From the IMG/VR virus record IMGVR_UViG_3300047322_000582, positions 1-42,935 of that record: a stretch of 42,935 nt of DNA. One strand, 5' to 3'. A program made the position numbers and the translations under genes. The DNA is from a virus. Under the pieces are notes generated by a model, which saw only the letters and a list, made by a program, of their open reading frames with translations, did not search any database and was not told the DNA's origin. Shown piece after piece: positions 22,064 to 31,073 of the stretch; position 1 is the first letter of the stretch, and each line of letters opens with the position of its first letter.

Positions 22064-22102
22064 CCCCGAGGGGCTCTTACCCTCCCCCTCGGGGACCTTT
22101 TT
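22064..22102 (+). terminator. Rho-independent terminator after the PEP-CTERM gene
   Basis: A perfect 10-bp GC-rich stem (22064-22073 with 22085-22094), 11-nt loop, then ACCTTTTT. It would end or reduce transcription before the tail genes resume at 22114. Confidence 0.88.
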
Positions 22103-22113
22103 AGGAGCAGGGC

Positions 22114-22827
22114 ATGGAACAAGTGCAACCGTTTATCGGAATTCAGGCTCCACGGATTCCGTTTATTCGCTTTGAGCAGCGGCCGGTGGAAAAGAGGACG
22201 GAAACCGGGGAACTGCGGTACGAGGACACGGACTTTGCGCTCATAACGGCGCAAGGAAGCAAGGACACGACGGAGAAGATCTGGAAGGAATGGATTCCCC
22301 AGATCAAGCGGGCAGCCGCGGACGGAATGTACCCGCCAGGCTGGATTCCCCGCTTCGAGGAGATGTACAAGATCTGGAAAGAGACGAACGCGGATCCTGT
22401 GATGGGGACGCCGGTGAAGAACTGGCCGGCGATCAGTCCCGCGGAGTGCAAGATCCTGCTGTTTGCGGGGGTACGGAGCATCGAAGATCTGGCGGAGGCG
22501 AACGAGGAGTGGATGGGCAAGATTGGGATGGGGGCCAGGCGGTTGAAGCAGCTCGCAATTGACTGGATTTCGGCGAACCAGGCCCAGGGACCCCTCGTGG
22601 CGCAGTTGGACACCCTGCGGCAGACAGTTGAGGCGCAGGGACAGCAAATTAAGGCCCTGATGGAAGCGAACGCGAGCCTGGCGCGAGAGGCAACGGAGGC
22701 CAAGCAAGCGAGCGTGGGCTCGAGGTTTCCAGTCGGCATGCCCTCCCCCGAGGATCGGCTGGCGGACGTTCGGGACAGCAGCAACGCGGATGAGGCTGAA
22801 GCCCTCGACGACATACTGAAGAGCTGA
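22114..22827 (+). CDS. Virion-block protein with helix-hairpin-helix-like segment (237 aa)
   Basis: I do not recognise a named family. The middle (CKILLFAGVRSIEDLAEANEEWMGKIGMGARRLKQLA) looks like a SAM/HhH-type helical unit. Residues about 165-205 are a coiled coil (QLDTLRQTVEAQGQQIKALMEANASL) and the C-terminus is acidic. AGGAG precedes the ATG and the gene ends one base before the adaptor gene. It may be a head-completion or scaffold-like protein. Confidence 0.6.
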   Translation: MEQVQPFIGIQAPRIPFIRFEQRPVEKRTETGELRYEDTDFALITAQGSKDTTEKIWKEWIPQIKRAAADGMYPPGWIPRFEEMYKIWKETNADPVMGTPVKNWPAISPAECKILLFAGVRSIEDLAEANEEWMGKIGMGARRLKQLAIDWISANQAQGPLVAQLDTLRQTVEAQGQQIKALMEANASLAREATEAKQASVGSRFPVGMPSPEDRLADVRDSSNADEAEALDDILKS

Positions 22828-22828
22828 C

Positions 22829-23548
22829 ATGGCCGAGAAAAACCTTCTCCAGATCGTGCAGGACTTTTGCAAGCGGGTGGGGTTGCCTGTTCCCCCGGTT
22901 GCCGCGGGCTCTGGAGACGACACTACGGTGCAGGTTGTAGCCCTCCTGAATGAGGGTATCCAGGAGATCTGTGATAGGTACGCGCTGCAGCAGTTAATGA
23001 CCCGCTGGAACTTCACCCATGCAAATGGCACAGATTTCCTGGCGCTGGATCTAAAGGCTGGGGCCTCAGACTGGAAGTACAACGCTCCGCTCACGATCTG
23101 GAATACGGCGACCCGGCTGCCTCTGCGAGGACCGGCGACTATTCAAGAGTGGCAGCAGATCATCGTGATGACGGTGGCTCCAGCCGTCTACACCTACACC
23201 CTATACGGGGATGCGATAAGGATTTATCCGGTTCCGGGAGATATTCCTGGAACTGTCTTCTCCTTTTTCTACCAGTCCAAGTGCGGAGTCACCGACGGAT
23301 CTGCCCTGTTCGAGACCTACGAAGAGGACAGTTACACCCCCCGGCTCCCTACTTACCTGATTGAGGCGGACCTCAAGTGGCGGTGGAAAAAGGAAAAGGG
23401 ACTGCCTTATGCTGAGGACTTTCGCACCTGTGAATCCATGCTGGTGGACGCAGTAGGACGGACGCCGAATCCAGTACTGAATCTTGATTCCGGGGATAAA
23501 CAGTACCTGCCGGGGATCTTCGTGTCGCCAGGTAGCTGGAATCTCTAA
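22829..23548 (+). CDS. Head-tail adaptor protein (podovirus type)
   Basis: The 239-aa protein has an N-terminal helical region (LLQIVQDFCKRVGLP, LLNEGIQEICDRYALQQLM), a beta-rich centre (YTYTLYGDAIRIYPVPGD, TVFSFFYQSK) and a C-terminal helix (YLIEADLKWRWKKEKGLPYAEDF). This order is typical of podovirus adaptor/tail-tubular-A-like proteins that bind below the portal. The next gene is the nozzle-like protein, supporting the call. Confidence 0.75.
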   Translation: MAEKNLLQIVQDFCKRVGLPVPPVAAGSGDDTTVQVVALLNEGIQEICDRYALQQLMTRWNFTHANGTDFLALDLKAGASDWKYNAPLTIWNTATRLPLRGPATIQEWQQIIVMTVAPAVYTYTLYGDAIRIYPVPGDIPGTVFSFFYQSKCGVTDGSALFETYEEDSYTPRLPTYLIEADLKWRWKKEKGLPYAEDFRTCESMLVDAVGRTPNPVLNLDSGDKQYLPGIFVSPGSWNL

Positions 23549-25116
23549 TGCGGCAGCCTACACAGGACTCCATCCCCCGCGACCGCGGAGGGACTAGCCA
23601 TGCCACGCATGCCGGCGCTCCCGTTGGAGGACTGAATACCCGCGACTCAGTCGTCCATATGGACGCCCGCGATGCACTGGTGCTGGATAACTGGTTCCCG
23701 CAGGCCAGTGAGGTGTGGCAGCGAGGTGGATATACTTCCTTTGCTACGGGCATGACCGGGATTATTAAGGCGCTGGCTAGCTACAACGTACCTAGCGGAG
23801 CGGATCAGTTTCTCGCGTTCACCGACGCGGGAGCTTATGATATTACCGCCGGTGGTGCTATCGGCGGGATTATGACGGGAAGTGCCCTCACTAATGGTTA
23901 TGTTCAGACACTGAACTTCACCAACAGCGCCGGGGATTCATTTCTATGGATCTGTAATGGGGTTGACACGCCCAAGTACTATGATGGAGCAGCATGGACA
24001 CCTGCGGCAATAACTGGCCTTATTGCTGCTGATATAGTCCAGTCCTGGATATTCAAGCATCGAATCTGGTTCATCGAACAGAATACGATGAACGCCTGGT
24101 ACCTGCCGATTGACTCAATTCAGGGCGAAGCGACGCAGTACCCGATGGGGAACTTGTTCCGTCGGGGTGGATATCTGGTAGCGGGAACGAACTGGACCCT
24201 CGATGGAGGCGATGGACCGGATGATGCGCTGGTGCTGATTACCAGCGAGGGGGAATTAGCCGTGTTTCAAGGCACGGACCCCAATAGCGCATCAGCATGG
24301 GCCCTATCTGGAATCTTCTATGTTGGGAAACCCGCCGGTAGGAAGTGCTTCTTCAAGCTCGGGGGAGACGTCGGGCTGATCACGGAAAGTGGTATTTATC
24401 CGCTGTCGCGGGCCTTGCAGCTCGGGTCGATGAACTTCGCTGCAGCACTGAGTAACAAGATTCAGCCCAGTGTGTCGGCGGCGGTGGCTATCAGTGGACC
24501 ATATGCGAAGGGATATGAAGGCTGCGTGTATCCCAAGACAAATGCGCTGATCGTGAACATGCCAAACGTAGCGACTGGTAAGGCTACCCAGTTCGTTATG
24601 AACACGATTACCGGCCAGTGGTGTACGTTCTCCGGGTGGAGTGCTACCTGCTTCGAAGTCTTTCAGGGACAGCTATACTTCGGTGATGCCACTGGGGCAG
24701 TACAAAAGGCTTGGACAGGGGTAAGCGACGCTGGCGCGGCAATTACTGCTACCGTATATCAAGCCTACCAGTACTTTGGCTCCTCAGCGCGGATGAAGAA
24801 GGTAAGGTTACTGCGATTCCTGATGGAATACGATGGTTCGCTGGACATAAAGTGGGCTATCTCCGCGGATTACAGTAACGTAAACATAAACTCCTTTTCC
24901 CCAGGTGGGGGAAGCCCCTCCTGTGCGGTTTGGGACGTGTCGGACTGGGATACCAGCTGGTGGTGCCTGGATGTGAACAGGAAAAAGCAGTGGCGAGCAG
25001 CCTTTCATACCCCGGGCTACGCATTGAGCCTGCGTATGATTACCTCTGGCCTTACCAGTGATCCAGTAAAGTGGGCAGGAACGGACTTTATCGTTGATCC
25101 GGCGGGGATGATGTGA
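23548..25116 (+). CDS. Tail nozzle/stabilisation-like protein
   Basis: The 522-aa protein has N-terminal APVGGLNTRD, MDARDALVLDNWFP and WQRGGYTSFATG, a layout shared by phage nozzle/stabilisation proteins. Many beta repeats follow (FLAFTDAGAYDIT, FLWICNGVDTPKYYDG, LVLITSEGELAVFQGTDP), consistent with a beta-propeller. It starts with a TAATG overlap with the adaptor gene. Position and fold pattern support a role in closing the short tail. Confidence 0.75.
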   Translation: MRQPTQDSIPRDRGGTSHATHAGAPVGGLNTRDSVVHMDARDALVLDNWFPQASEVWQRGGYTSFATGMTGIIKALASYNVPSGADQFLAFTDAGAYDITAGGAIGGIMTGSALTNGYVQTLNFTNSAGDSFLWICNGVDTPKYYDGAAWTPAAITGLIAADIVQSWIFKHRIWFIEQNTMNAWYLPIDSIQGEATQYPMGNLFRRGGYLVAGTNWTLDGGDGPDDALVLITSEGELAVFQGTDPNSASAWALSGIFYVGKPAGRKCFFKLGGDVGLITESGIYPLSRALQLGSMNFAAALSNKIQPSVSAAVAISGPYAKGYEGCVYPKTNALIVNMPNVATGKATQFVMNTITGQWCTFSGWSATCFEVFQGQLYFGDATGAVQKAWTGVSDAGAAITATVYQAYQYFGSSARMKKVRLLRFLMEYDGSLDIKWAISADYSNVNINSFSPGGGSPSCAVWDVSDWDTSWWCLDVNRKKQWRAAFHTPGYALSLRMITSGLTSDPVKWAGTDFIVDPAGMM

Positions 25117-25589
25117 TAGCACCACTGCTTCCCCTCGAAGTGACCCTGGCTGAACCAGGTCTTCCCCCGGGGCGAGCTGCTATCCTGCGACTTGAGAATG
25201 AGATCACGAAGTTACCTCAAGCAGAGTGCCCCATTAGGCATTTCTTCGCCAAAGGAGTGTTTGTCCGCGAGATTACTATTCCCAAGGGAGTAGTTCTAAC
25301 CGGCTGCATCCATATGTTCGAGTGTGTTAGTACCTTGGCAAAGGGCAGCATTGTAGTAACGCAGGGAACAGAGGTAGTGCAGCTAACTGCTCCCTTCACA
25401 GGTTTCTACGATGCTGGAACAAAGAAGGCAATTTATGCGGTGGAAGAATCAGTGTGGATGGATGCCTACGCTAATCCTGATGATGAACGGGATATAGAGG
25501 TGCTGGAGGCTCGTTACACGGCGAGTTCCCACCAAGAATTCCTTCATAGAGTACAACCATTACTGGAAAAATCATGGTCTGGGCCGTAA
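25113..25589 (+). CDS. Cupin-like tail-region protein (158 aa)
   Basis: GTG start overlapping the previous TGA (GTGA). The core FFAKGVFVREITIPKGVVLTG, HMFECVSTLAKGSIVVTQG, LTAPFTGFYDAGTKKAIYAVEESVW is a cupin-type double-strand arrangement seen in small phage tail-region proteins. Metal ligands are not complete (one His in HMFE), so it is probably structural. Its end overlaps the next gene by 16 bp. Confidence 0.65.
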   Translation: MIAPLLPLEVTLAEPGLPPGRAAILRLENEITKLPQAECPIRHFFAKGVFVREITIPKGVVLTGCIHMFECVSTLAKGSIVVTQGTEVVQLTAPFTGFYDAGTKKAIYAVEESVWMDAYANPDDERDIEVLEARYTASSHQEFLHRVQPLLEKSWSGP

Positions 25590-26791
25590 CTGCAGCTGTC
25601 ATTGGCGTAGCTGGGAGTGCCTATATAAACAGCCGAAACCAGTCTAACCTGAATCAGGCTGCCCAGACCCAGGGACAGCAAAACCTGGAAACTGCGCGAC
25701 AGCAGAACCTGCTGAATAACCCGAACGTCACAGGACCGTATGGAAGTCAGTCCTGGACGATAGGGCCGGATGGTAGGCCGTCGCTGACGCAAACGCTCAG
25801 TCCCGACGAACAGTGGGCGTATAACCAGAATAACGCTCTGCGGAGTGCTACTAACAGCCGGCTAATGGAGTCCTTCCCGAATCTAACGGCGGGACTGTCT
25901 CAGCCTTTTGGCATTCCTGGCAGCCCAATGATGGGGCTGGACGCTAACTATGCTCCCCAACCGGGAGATATACAGCGAGACCCGAGACTGGGCCAAGCCG
26001 GGCCGATTCAATCCGGGCTAGACTTCAGTGGAGCACCGGGAATGCCTGTAGCAAGCGATGCTACTCGACAGGCAGTAGCGGATGCGGTTTACCGGCAGGG
26101 AGCGAGATATCTGGATCCACAATTCCATGAGCAGCAAGATGCCATGACCACGGCACTGGCGAACCAGGGGATCACGCAGGGAAGCGTGGGGGCGCAGCGC
26201 GCGCAGGATGCCTACGATAGGTCGAGGACGCTGGCGTATGGGGACCTGGGCGACCGCGCTACGCAGCAGGGTATAGCCGCGATGAACACGCTCTTCAGTG
26301 AGCAGATGGCTGCAAGGCAGCAGGGAGTTAATGAGACCACAGCGCAGGGGCAGTTTGGAAATGCTGCACAGTTGCAGGGAGTTAATGAACTGCTCGCTTC
26401 GATGCAGGCGAGGAATACGGCAGCCACAACCGGGGCAAACATTGCAAATCTGTCTACGGGGGCGTATAATGCTGCCCGGCAGCAAGCTTACAATGAAAAG
26501 ATGACTAATGTGACCACGCCGATTAACCTGTATAACTCGCTGAGAACGGGGTCGCAGGTCAACAACCCTGCATTTCCAACAATGACTCCTACCTCTATAA
26601 CCCCGCCTCCAACGCTTGCGGGAGCCCAAGGGCAAGCGCAGATCAATGCTGCGAATATTAGCAGTTACAATCAGCTCCTTGGTGGAGGTATGAATGCGTT
26701 TTCCAACTACTTTGGCCAGCCGCACAACCCGACGATGTTCTCACAGCCGGCGGCGCCAATTACTGATTACAGTACGCCAGCAGAAGGATGA
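25574..26791 (+). CDS. Ejection/internal virion protein A (putative)
   Basis: The 405-aa protein starts with a hydrophobic segment (VWAVTAAVIGVAGSAYI) followed by a Gln/Asn/Ala-rich helical body (NLNQAAQTQGQQNLETARQQN, MTTALANQGITQGSVGAQRAQDAYDR) and a Pro-rich end. Gln-rich helical composition, position after the nozzle gene and the next two similar large genes fit podovirus ejection proteins that form a channel through the cell envelope. No enzymatic domain is visible. Confidence 0.6.
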   Translation: MVWAVTAAVIGVAGSAYINSRNQSNLNQAAQTQGQQNLETARQQNLLNNPNVTGPYGSQSWTIGPDGRPSLTQTLSPDEQWAYNQNNALRSATNSRLMESFPNLTAGLSQPFGIPGSPMMGLDANYAPQPGDIQRDPRLGQAGPIQSGLDFSGAPGMPVASDATRQAVADAVYRQGARYLDPQFHEQQDAMTTALANQGITQGSVGAQRAQDAYDRSRTLAYGDLGDRATQQGIAAMNTLFSEQMAARQQGVNETTAQGQFGNAAQLQGVNELLASMQARNTAATTGANIANLSTGAYNAARQQAYNEKMTNVTTPINLYNSLRTGSQVNNPAFPTMTPTSITPPPTLAGAQGQAQINAANISSYNQLLGGGMNAFSNYFGQPHNPTMFSQPAAPITDYSTPAEG

Positions 26792-26797
26792 TAGATC

Positions 26798-28345
26798 ATG
26801 GCTGATCCATCAGTTGCACTGAACGCAGGGATCCTCCCTCCCACGGGTCTTCCCCCGGAGCTGGCAACTCAGCTCTCGCAACTGCAGATCCGTCAGCAGC
26901 TCGCGGAGGCGTTGCTGGCGAAGAGCCTGCAGGACGTGCCATCGACAACGGCGGGGCCCTCCGGGAACCCCTATGCGCATGATACAGTCAACATCGGGGG
27001 GATGCTGAATCGGATGATCAACGCCAGGACGGGGAGGGAGCAGCTGGATCAGATCATGCCGCAGGAGATGGGACTCGCGCAGCAGGGTGAAGCAATTCGG
27101 CAGCAGGACCTAGCGGGGGCGTTGCAACAGGCCTTGGGTGGGCAAACTGCTGGACCCTACGAGGGCGGGTCGATTATGAAAAAGCCTGACCTCGCGGGGG
27201 CTGTTGCTCGAGCCCAGTTGAGTTCTCACCCCGCCGTGCAGGCTTGGGGGCAGGGAATGCAGAAGTCTCTGCTCGAAGCACAAATGAAGATGCTGGCGAC
27301 CCCGGAGGTGGCGGCATCGGCATCTAGATATAATACCCCGGGGTCTGTTGGTAACTCCGTTACTCCTATGACTGGGGGCTTTCCCATAGGAAACACGTTT
27401 AATCCCGGCTTGTGGGATCCAAAGGCGCTTCATGTGGGGGGCCCAGGAGGAGCACAGGGAACGATAGCTCCAATAGTAGGGGCTCAAGTTCAACCAGCGG
27501 GAGTACTCAGAGCAGCCGAGCCGGGGCTTATTCCCTCAGCTGAAGGTGATGTTGGTGCTACCCTTTCGCGAGACCCCACAGGGAAGATCTCGGTTCTTCC
27601 AACTGCAGCAACAGAGGGTAGCAAGCAGCTAACAAAGGATATTCAAGAGAAGCTCTCCACCGGCCGGGATGATGCGATTAACTTCGTTTCAACTGAGCCG
27701 AAGTTGGTTGAGGCACTGAAGCTGCTCCAGAACGCTGACCTGGGAGCCGGTGGGAAGAACATTACCCAGGCTCGTCAGTGGATGGTCACAATGGGAGTTG
27801 ATCCCGACGTAGCTAACAAGGTGAGCGATACCCAGACCTACGTCAAGACCATGATGAGCCCGGCGGTGACAGCTGCCAGGAAATTCAATTCCCGTGCCAC
27901 GCAGATGGAGTTTGTGCAGTTCATGCTTGCCTTTGCCGCGGATCAAGGGATTAGCAAGGGAGCTGCGCAGAACATCATCACGCAGATGCTGCTGAACGGC
28001 CACAACGACTACGCGCAGCACACGAAGGATATTGAGCAGTGGAAGGGGATTCCCGGGGCGAATACAAAGCAGTTTCTCGTTCCCAACTTCCCAACGCTCA
28101 AGAGTACTGCGGAGCGCATGATGGCAACTGGGACACCAACGGATATAAGTGTACTCCCAGACACTGGGATGGCAACGGACACCCTGGCAACCAAGCGACC
28201 AACCGGTGGAGGCCCTATATCGGGAGGTAAATACCCGACCCCTAAGCCCCAGGCAATTCAGGACTTGAAGGCTAATCCTGCCTTGGCCGCGGAGTTCGAT
28301 GCCAAGTATGGAGTTGGAGCTGCAGCCTCTTACGGGGTGAAGTAA
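26798..28345 (+). CDS. Ejection/internal virion protein B (putative)
   Basis: The 515-aa protein has an N-terminal helical Gln/Leu region (QLSQLQIRQQLAEALLAKSL), a Gly/Pro-rich middle and a conserved-looking helical C-terminal domain (ARKFNSRATQMEFVQFMLAF, ISKGAAQNIITQMLLNGHND). No known catalytic motif. Grouped with the flanking genes as an ejection protein because of size, position and composition. Confidence 0.55.
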   Translation: MADPSVALNAGILPPTGLPPELATQLSQLQIRQQLAEALLAKSLQDVPSTTAGPSGNPYAHDTVNIGGMLNRMINARTGREQLDQIMPQEMGLAQQGEAIRQQDLAGALQQALGGQTAGPYEGGSIMKKPDLAGAVARAQLSSHPAVQAWGQGMQKSLLEAQMKMLATPEVAASASRYNTPGSVGNSVTPMTGGFPIGNTFNPGLWDPKALHVGGPGGAQGTIAPIVGAQVQPAGVLRAAEPGLIPSAEGDVGATLSRDPTGKISVLPTAATEGSKQLTKDIQEKLSTGRDDAINFVSTEPKLVEALKLLQNADLGAGGKNITQARQWMVTMGVDPDVANKVSDTQTYVKTMMSPAVTAARKFNSRATQMEFVQFMLAFAADQGISKGAAQNIITQMLLNGHNDYAQHTKDIEQWKGIPGANTKQFLVPNFPTLKSTAERMMATGTPTDISVLPDTGMATDTLATKRPTGGGPISGGKYPTPKPQAIQDLKANPALAAEFDAKYGVGAAASYGVK

Positions 28346-29709
28346 TGGCGATTCCCCTGCAATATAGTCCCGAGGAAATGGCAGCATTTAATGCTGCTAG
28401 AGATAAACTGAGGGCGGAGGAAGCGGCTGGTGCCCCGGGGACGTACAATGCTCCAGGAGAAGGTCCAGTTCCCGTTGCTGCGAAGGGGAACTACTTCGAT
28501 AAGTATGATGAGCCTACTGTGCCAGCGCCTCCTCCTGAACCAGCTGGCCTCGGGAAGAACTACTTCGACAAGTACGACGAGCCGAAGAAGACGCTGGGGG
28601 ATTATCTGCAGGCTGGGACCGTCCGCGCAGCCAAGGACTTTGGCTCTATAGTGACAGGGGGAATAAAGGCAGGACAGAGTCTCCTGGGAATGCCTGGGGA
28701 CGTAGACGCCTTTCTAAAGGGCATTGGTGCTCCGCCTATATTTGGAGGTGGGCACTACCCGACGACGGAGGAACTGGGAGATATCGTCAGCAATGCAACG
28801 GGAACAAGCTTGGCTAAGCCAAGCACTGTAGAGGGGCAATTCCTGGAGCCCATGACGCAGGGAGCTGTTAGTATGCTCTCGGGGAACCCACTGGTGGCAG
28901 GGGTGGGAGCGGCGGCAGGAGGAGCAGGGGAGCTGGCCTCTCGCTTCCTCGATATGGGAGCAGGAGGAGATAAGTCAGTACCAAGGAGCCTCGGAGAGTT
29001 GGCTGTAATTGCTCCATTTGCAGCAGCCAGTGCCTTCCGGCCGGGGAACGTGCGGGCCTTGCAGCCCGTACTGAAGACTTTGGGTCCGACGAAGGAGGCT
29101 GTATTAGCCGCGATCGACAGGGCAGCTAATAGAGCTGATGTAGCGGCGACTACGCTGAGTATGCCCCACACGAGCCTCTGGTCACAGATTCCAGAACTCG
29201 CGCCGGAGGTGAAGAGTCTCCGGGGAACCCTCGCGGGTCAGCCTCTGAATGAACAAGCCGCAATGGAGTTGGAGGCTATCAAGCGAGAGGTTCCTCCAAG
29301 CCGGCTCTCAAGTCTAACCCCTCAATGGAGTGACACCTTCGGGTATACAGATCCTAAAATGGCACTTGGTAATATCGTTGCGATGACCAAGAAGACGGCC
29401 GCTCCACGCACTACAAACCTTTCTTCAGACCTAAGTAACAACATCGTCGGGAAGATAGTAGGGATGATTAACCCACTTGACTGGCCCAGGAAAGGGGGAG
29501 AGGCGATATCAGGGGCTGTCTCGCGGGGAAATATAGAGGACCTAGTTAGTTCCCTGGTATCCCCCGGGGCGGCCAGTGGGTTAAAGGCTATTGTAAACTA
29601 CAGCCCAGGGGTCAATTTCGCTAAGATGCTTGCGAAGAGCCTACTTCGGATGCAGGGAATGTCGGGGCCTCCAGCATCGCCCATGATCGGCGGAAATCAG
29701 CTACAATAA
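28345..29709 (+). CDS. Ejection/internal virion protein C (putative), with NYFDKYDEP repeat
   Basis: The 454-aa protein contains the peptide NYFDKYDEP twice near residues 50 and 72. A long Gly/Ala/Ser-rich amphipathic or membrane-active region follows (residues about 95-240, including VAGVGAAAGGAGELAS). Such regions are typical of podovirus internal virion proteins that insert into membranes. The start overlaps the previous stop by one base. Confidence 0.55.
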   Translation: MAIPLQYSPEEMAAFNAARDKLRAEEAAGAPGTYNAPGEGPVPVAAKGNYFDKYDEPTVPAPPPEPAGLGKNYFDKYDEPKKTLGDYLQAGTVRAAKDFGSIVTGGIKAGQSLLGMPGDVDAFLKGIGAPPIFGGGHYPTTEELGDIVSNATGTSLAKPSTVEGQFLEPMTQGAVSMLSGNPLVAGVGAAAGGAGELASRFLDMGAGGDKSVPRSLGELAVIAPFAAASAFRPGNVRALQPVLKTLGPTKEAVLAAIDRAANRADVAATTLSMPHTSLWSQIPELAPEVKSLRGTLAGQPLNEQAAMELEAIKREVPPSRLSSLTPQWSDTFGYTDPKMALGNIVAMTKKTAAPRTTNLSSDLSNNIVGKIVGMINPLDWPRKGGEAISGAVSRGNIEDLVSSLVSPGAASGLKAIVNYSPGVNFAKMLAKSLLRMQGMSGPPASPMIGGNQLQ

Positions 29710-29748
29710 CAGGATCGCGATAACCCCCTATATCAGGAACCATATATC

Positions 29749-30723
29749 ATGCCAGGTTGGAACGGTGCCGGAGTATTCGTACTGCCCTACTCGATGGTCG
29801 CGGAGGCAGCCGCGGGGGTGAAGATCCTTGCGAGCCACCAGGATGTGCAGTGGACTGCTGTGAAGGAGGGGCTCGAGAACTGTCAGACCCGCGATGGGCA
29901 GAACAGCCCGAGCGCAGACATTAGCTGGGCGGGGAACAAGATCACGAACTTGGACACACCTACAAGTGGCACGGACGCCGCGAATAAGACTTATGTAGAC
30001 AGTCGCATAAATGTTCCCTGGATCACGGAAGCTAATGCGGTAATCCGCATTACGAATAACTCCCTGCGGGTAGTTGGGGGTAATTATACAGCAACCTACA
30101 CGATAGGGCGTCGAGTTAAGATCACTCATAACGCCGGGGCTACAGTTAGTTACGCTACTGTCTTCGCCTCGATATTCCCAGGAACAGGAGGCTTTACATC
30201 GGATACAGTCCTGGGATTGGCAATAGACGGTGGGGTAGCGTTGGTAGCTCCAATAACAGTGTTGGAGTATGCACAGCTCGAGTACTTAAACCCTTCGTAT
30301 CTCGATCCCAGGTCAGTTGTACTTGCGTTTACCTCAGCAACTGCTACCTACGGTGCTGCCCCCAGCCTCACGAAGATTACCTTCGATTCCAAGTCCTGGG
30401 ACACGAACTCAGAGTACTCACTGGTTACATACAGGTTCGTGACGCGCTACCCCGGGTACTACACTGTGGGGGCTAATCTGAACCTTGTCGCTACCAGTGG
30501 AGGTAACGCACGTATCCACATTTACAGAAATGGGACAACGGAGGTTAACTTCCCCTTCATTCTCACCGCGAGCACGTTTGGGCAGACGAAGCAAGCCTCC
30601 ATTCCCATGCTCCTTGATTATGATGACAACCTCGAGATCTACTTTGAGAGCACGGTTAACTGTGACATTGTTGGCGATGCGTCGAAGCCTTTCTCGAACT
30701 TCAGCGTCGTGCGGATTCCGTGA
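29749..30723 (+). CDS. Tail fibre with C1q/TNF-like C-terminal domain (putative)
   Basis: The 324-aa protein has residues 45-85 (GLENCQTRDGQNSP, NKITNLDTPTSGTDAANKTYVDS), a motif common in phage tail fibres. The C-terminal 130 residues (FDSKSWDTNSEY, FVTRYPGYYTVGANL, ARIHIYRNGT, DNLEIYFE) form a jelly-roll like the C1q/TNF fold used for receptor binding. It begins the fibre/adhesin cassette after the ejection genes. Confidence 0.75.
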   Translation: MPGWNGAGVFVLPYSMVAEAAAGVKILASHQDVQWTAVKEGLENCQTRDGQNSPSADISWAGNKITNLDTPTSGTDAANKTYVDSRINVPWITEANAVIRITNNSLRVVGGNYTATYTIGRRVKITHNAGATVSYATVFASIFPGTGGFTSDTVLGLAIDGGVALVAPITVLEYAQLEYLNPSYLDPRSVVLAFTSATATYGAAPSLTKITFDSKSWDTNSEYSLVTYRFVTRYPGYYTVGANLNLVATSGGNARIHIYRNGTTEVNFPFILTASTFGQTKQASIPMLLDYDDNLEIYFESTVNCDIVGDASKPFSNFSVVRIP

Positions 30724-31073
30724 TAACTCCTACTATTACCCAGTTAGTCGCTACCCAGTTCCTCACGAACGCGGCCGCGACTTACTACACAATGGTAGGA
30801 ATGCCGAATGATAAGGCAGTTATCAACGTAATTGTGTTTTGTAATACGACTGCGGGGCCGGTTACAGTGACCGTGCACAACGTGCCCCCAGGGGGGTCTG
30901 CGAGCGCAGGGAATAAGATATTTGGAGGGCCGGCTATTCCGGCGAATACAACTTGGGTTGGAAGGTATCCCGATGATGGGCTCTGCGTGATTCCATCCGG
31001 CGGGACCCTGCAGGCGCTCGCGGGAGCGAACACTTCCATTACGCTGACGGTTAGTGGCAGAGAGTATCACTAG
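30720..31073 (+). CDS. Small fibre-associated beta protein (117 aa)
   Basis: GTG start overlapping the previous stop. Beta-rich sequence (VINVIVFCNTTAGPVTVTVHNVP, TWVGRYPDDGLCVIPSGGTLQ, ITLTVSGREY) typical of small phage proteins encoded beside fibres. Probably structural or a receptor-binding accessory. No catalytic residues evident. Confidence 0.6.
   Translation: MITPTITQLVATQFLTNAAATYYTMVGMPNDKAVINVIVFCNTTAGPVTVTVHNVPPGGSASAGNKIFGGPAIPANTTWVGRYPDDGLCVIPSGGTLQALAGANTSITLTVSGREYH

Noticed and set aside
21817-23094. 425-aa minus-strand frame
   Set aside because: Antisense to the PEP-CTERM, 237-aa and adaptor genes, and crosses the plus-strand terminator. Arg/Leu/Pro-rich with no motif.
23960-23990. 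TTGACA followed by TATGAT inside the nozzle-like gene
   Set aside because: Spacing is only 11 bp and it lies inside a conserved coding sequence.
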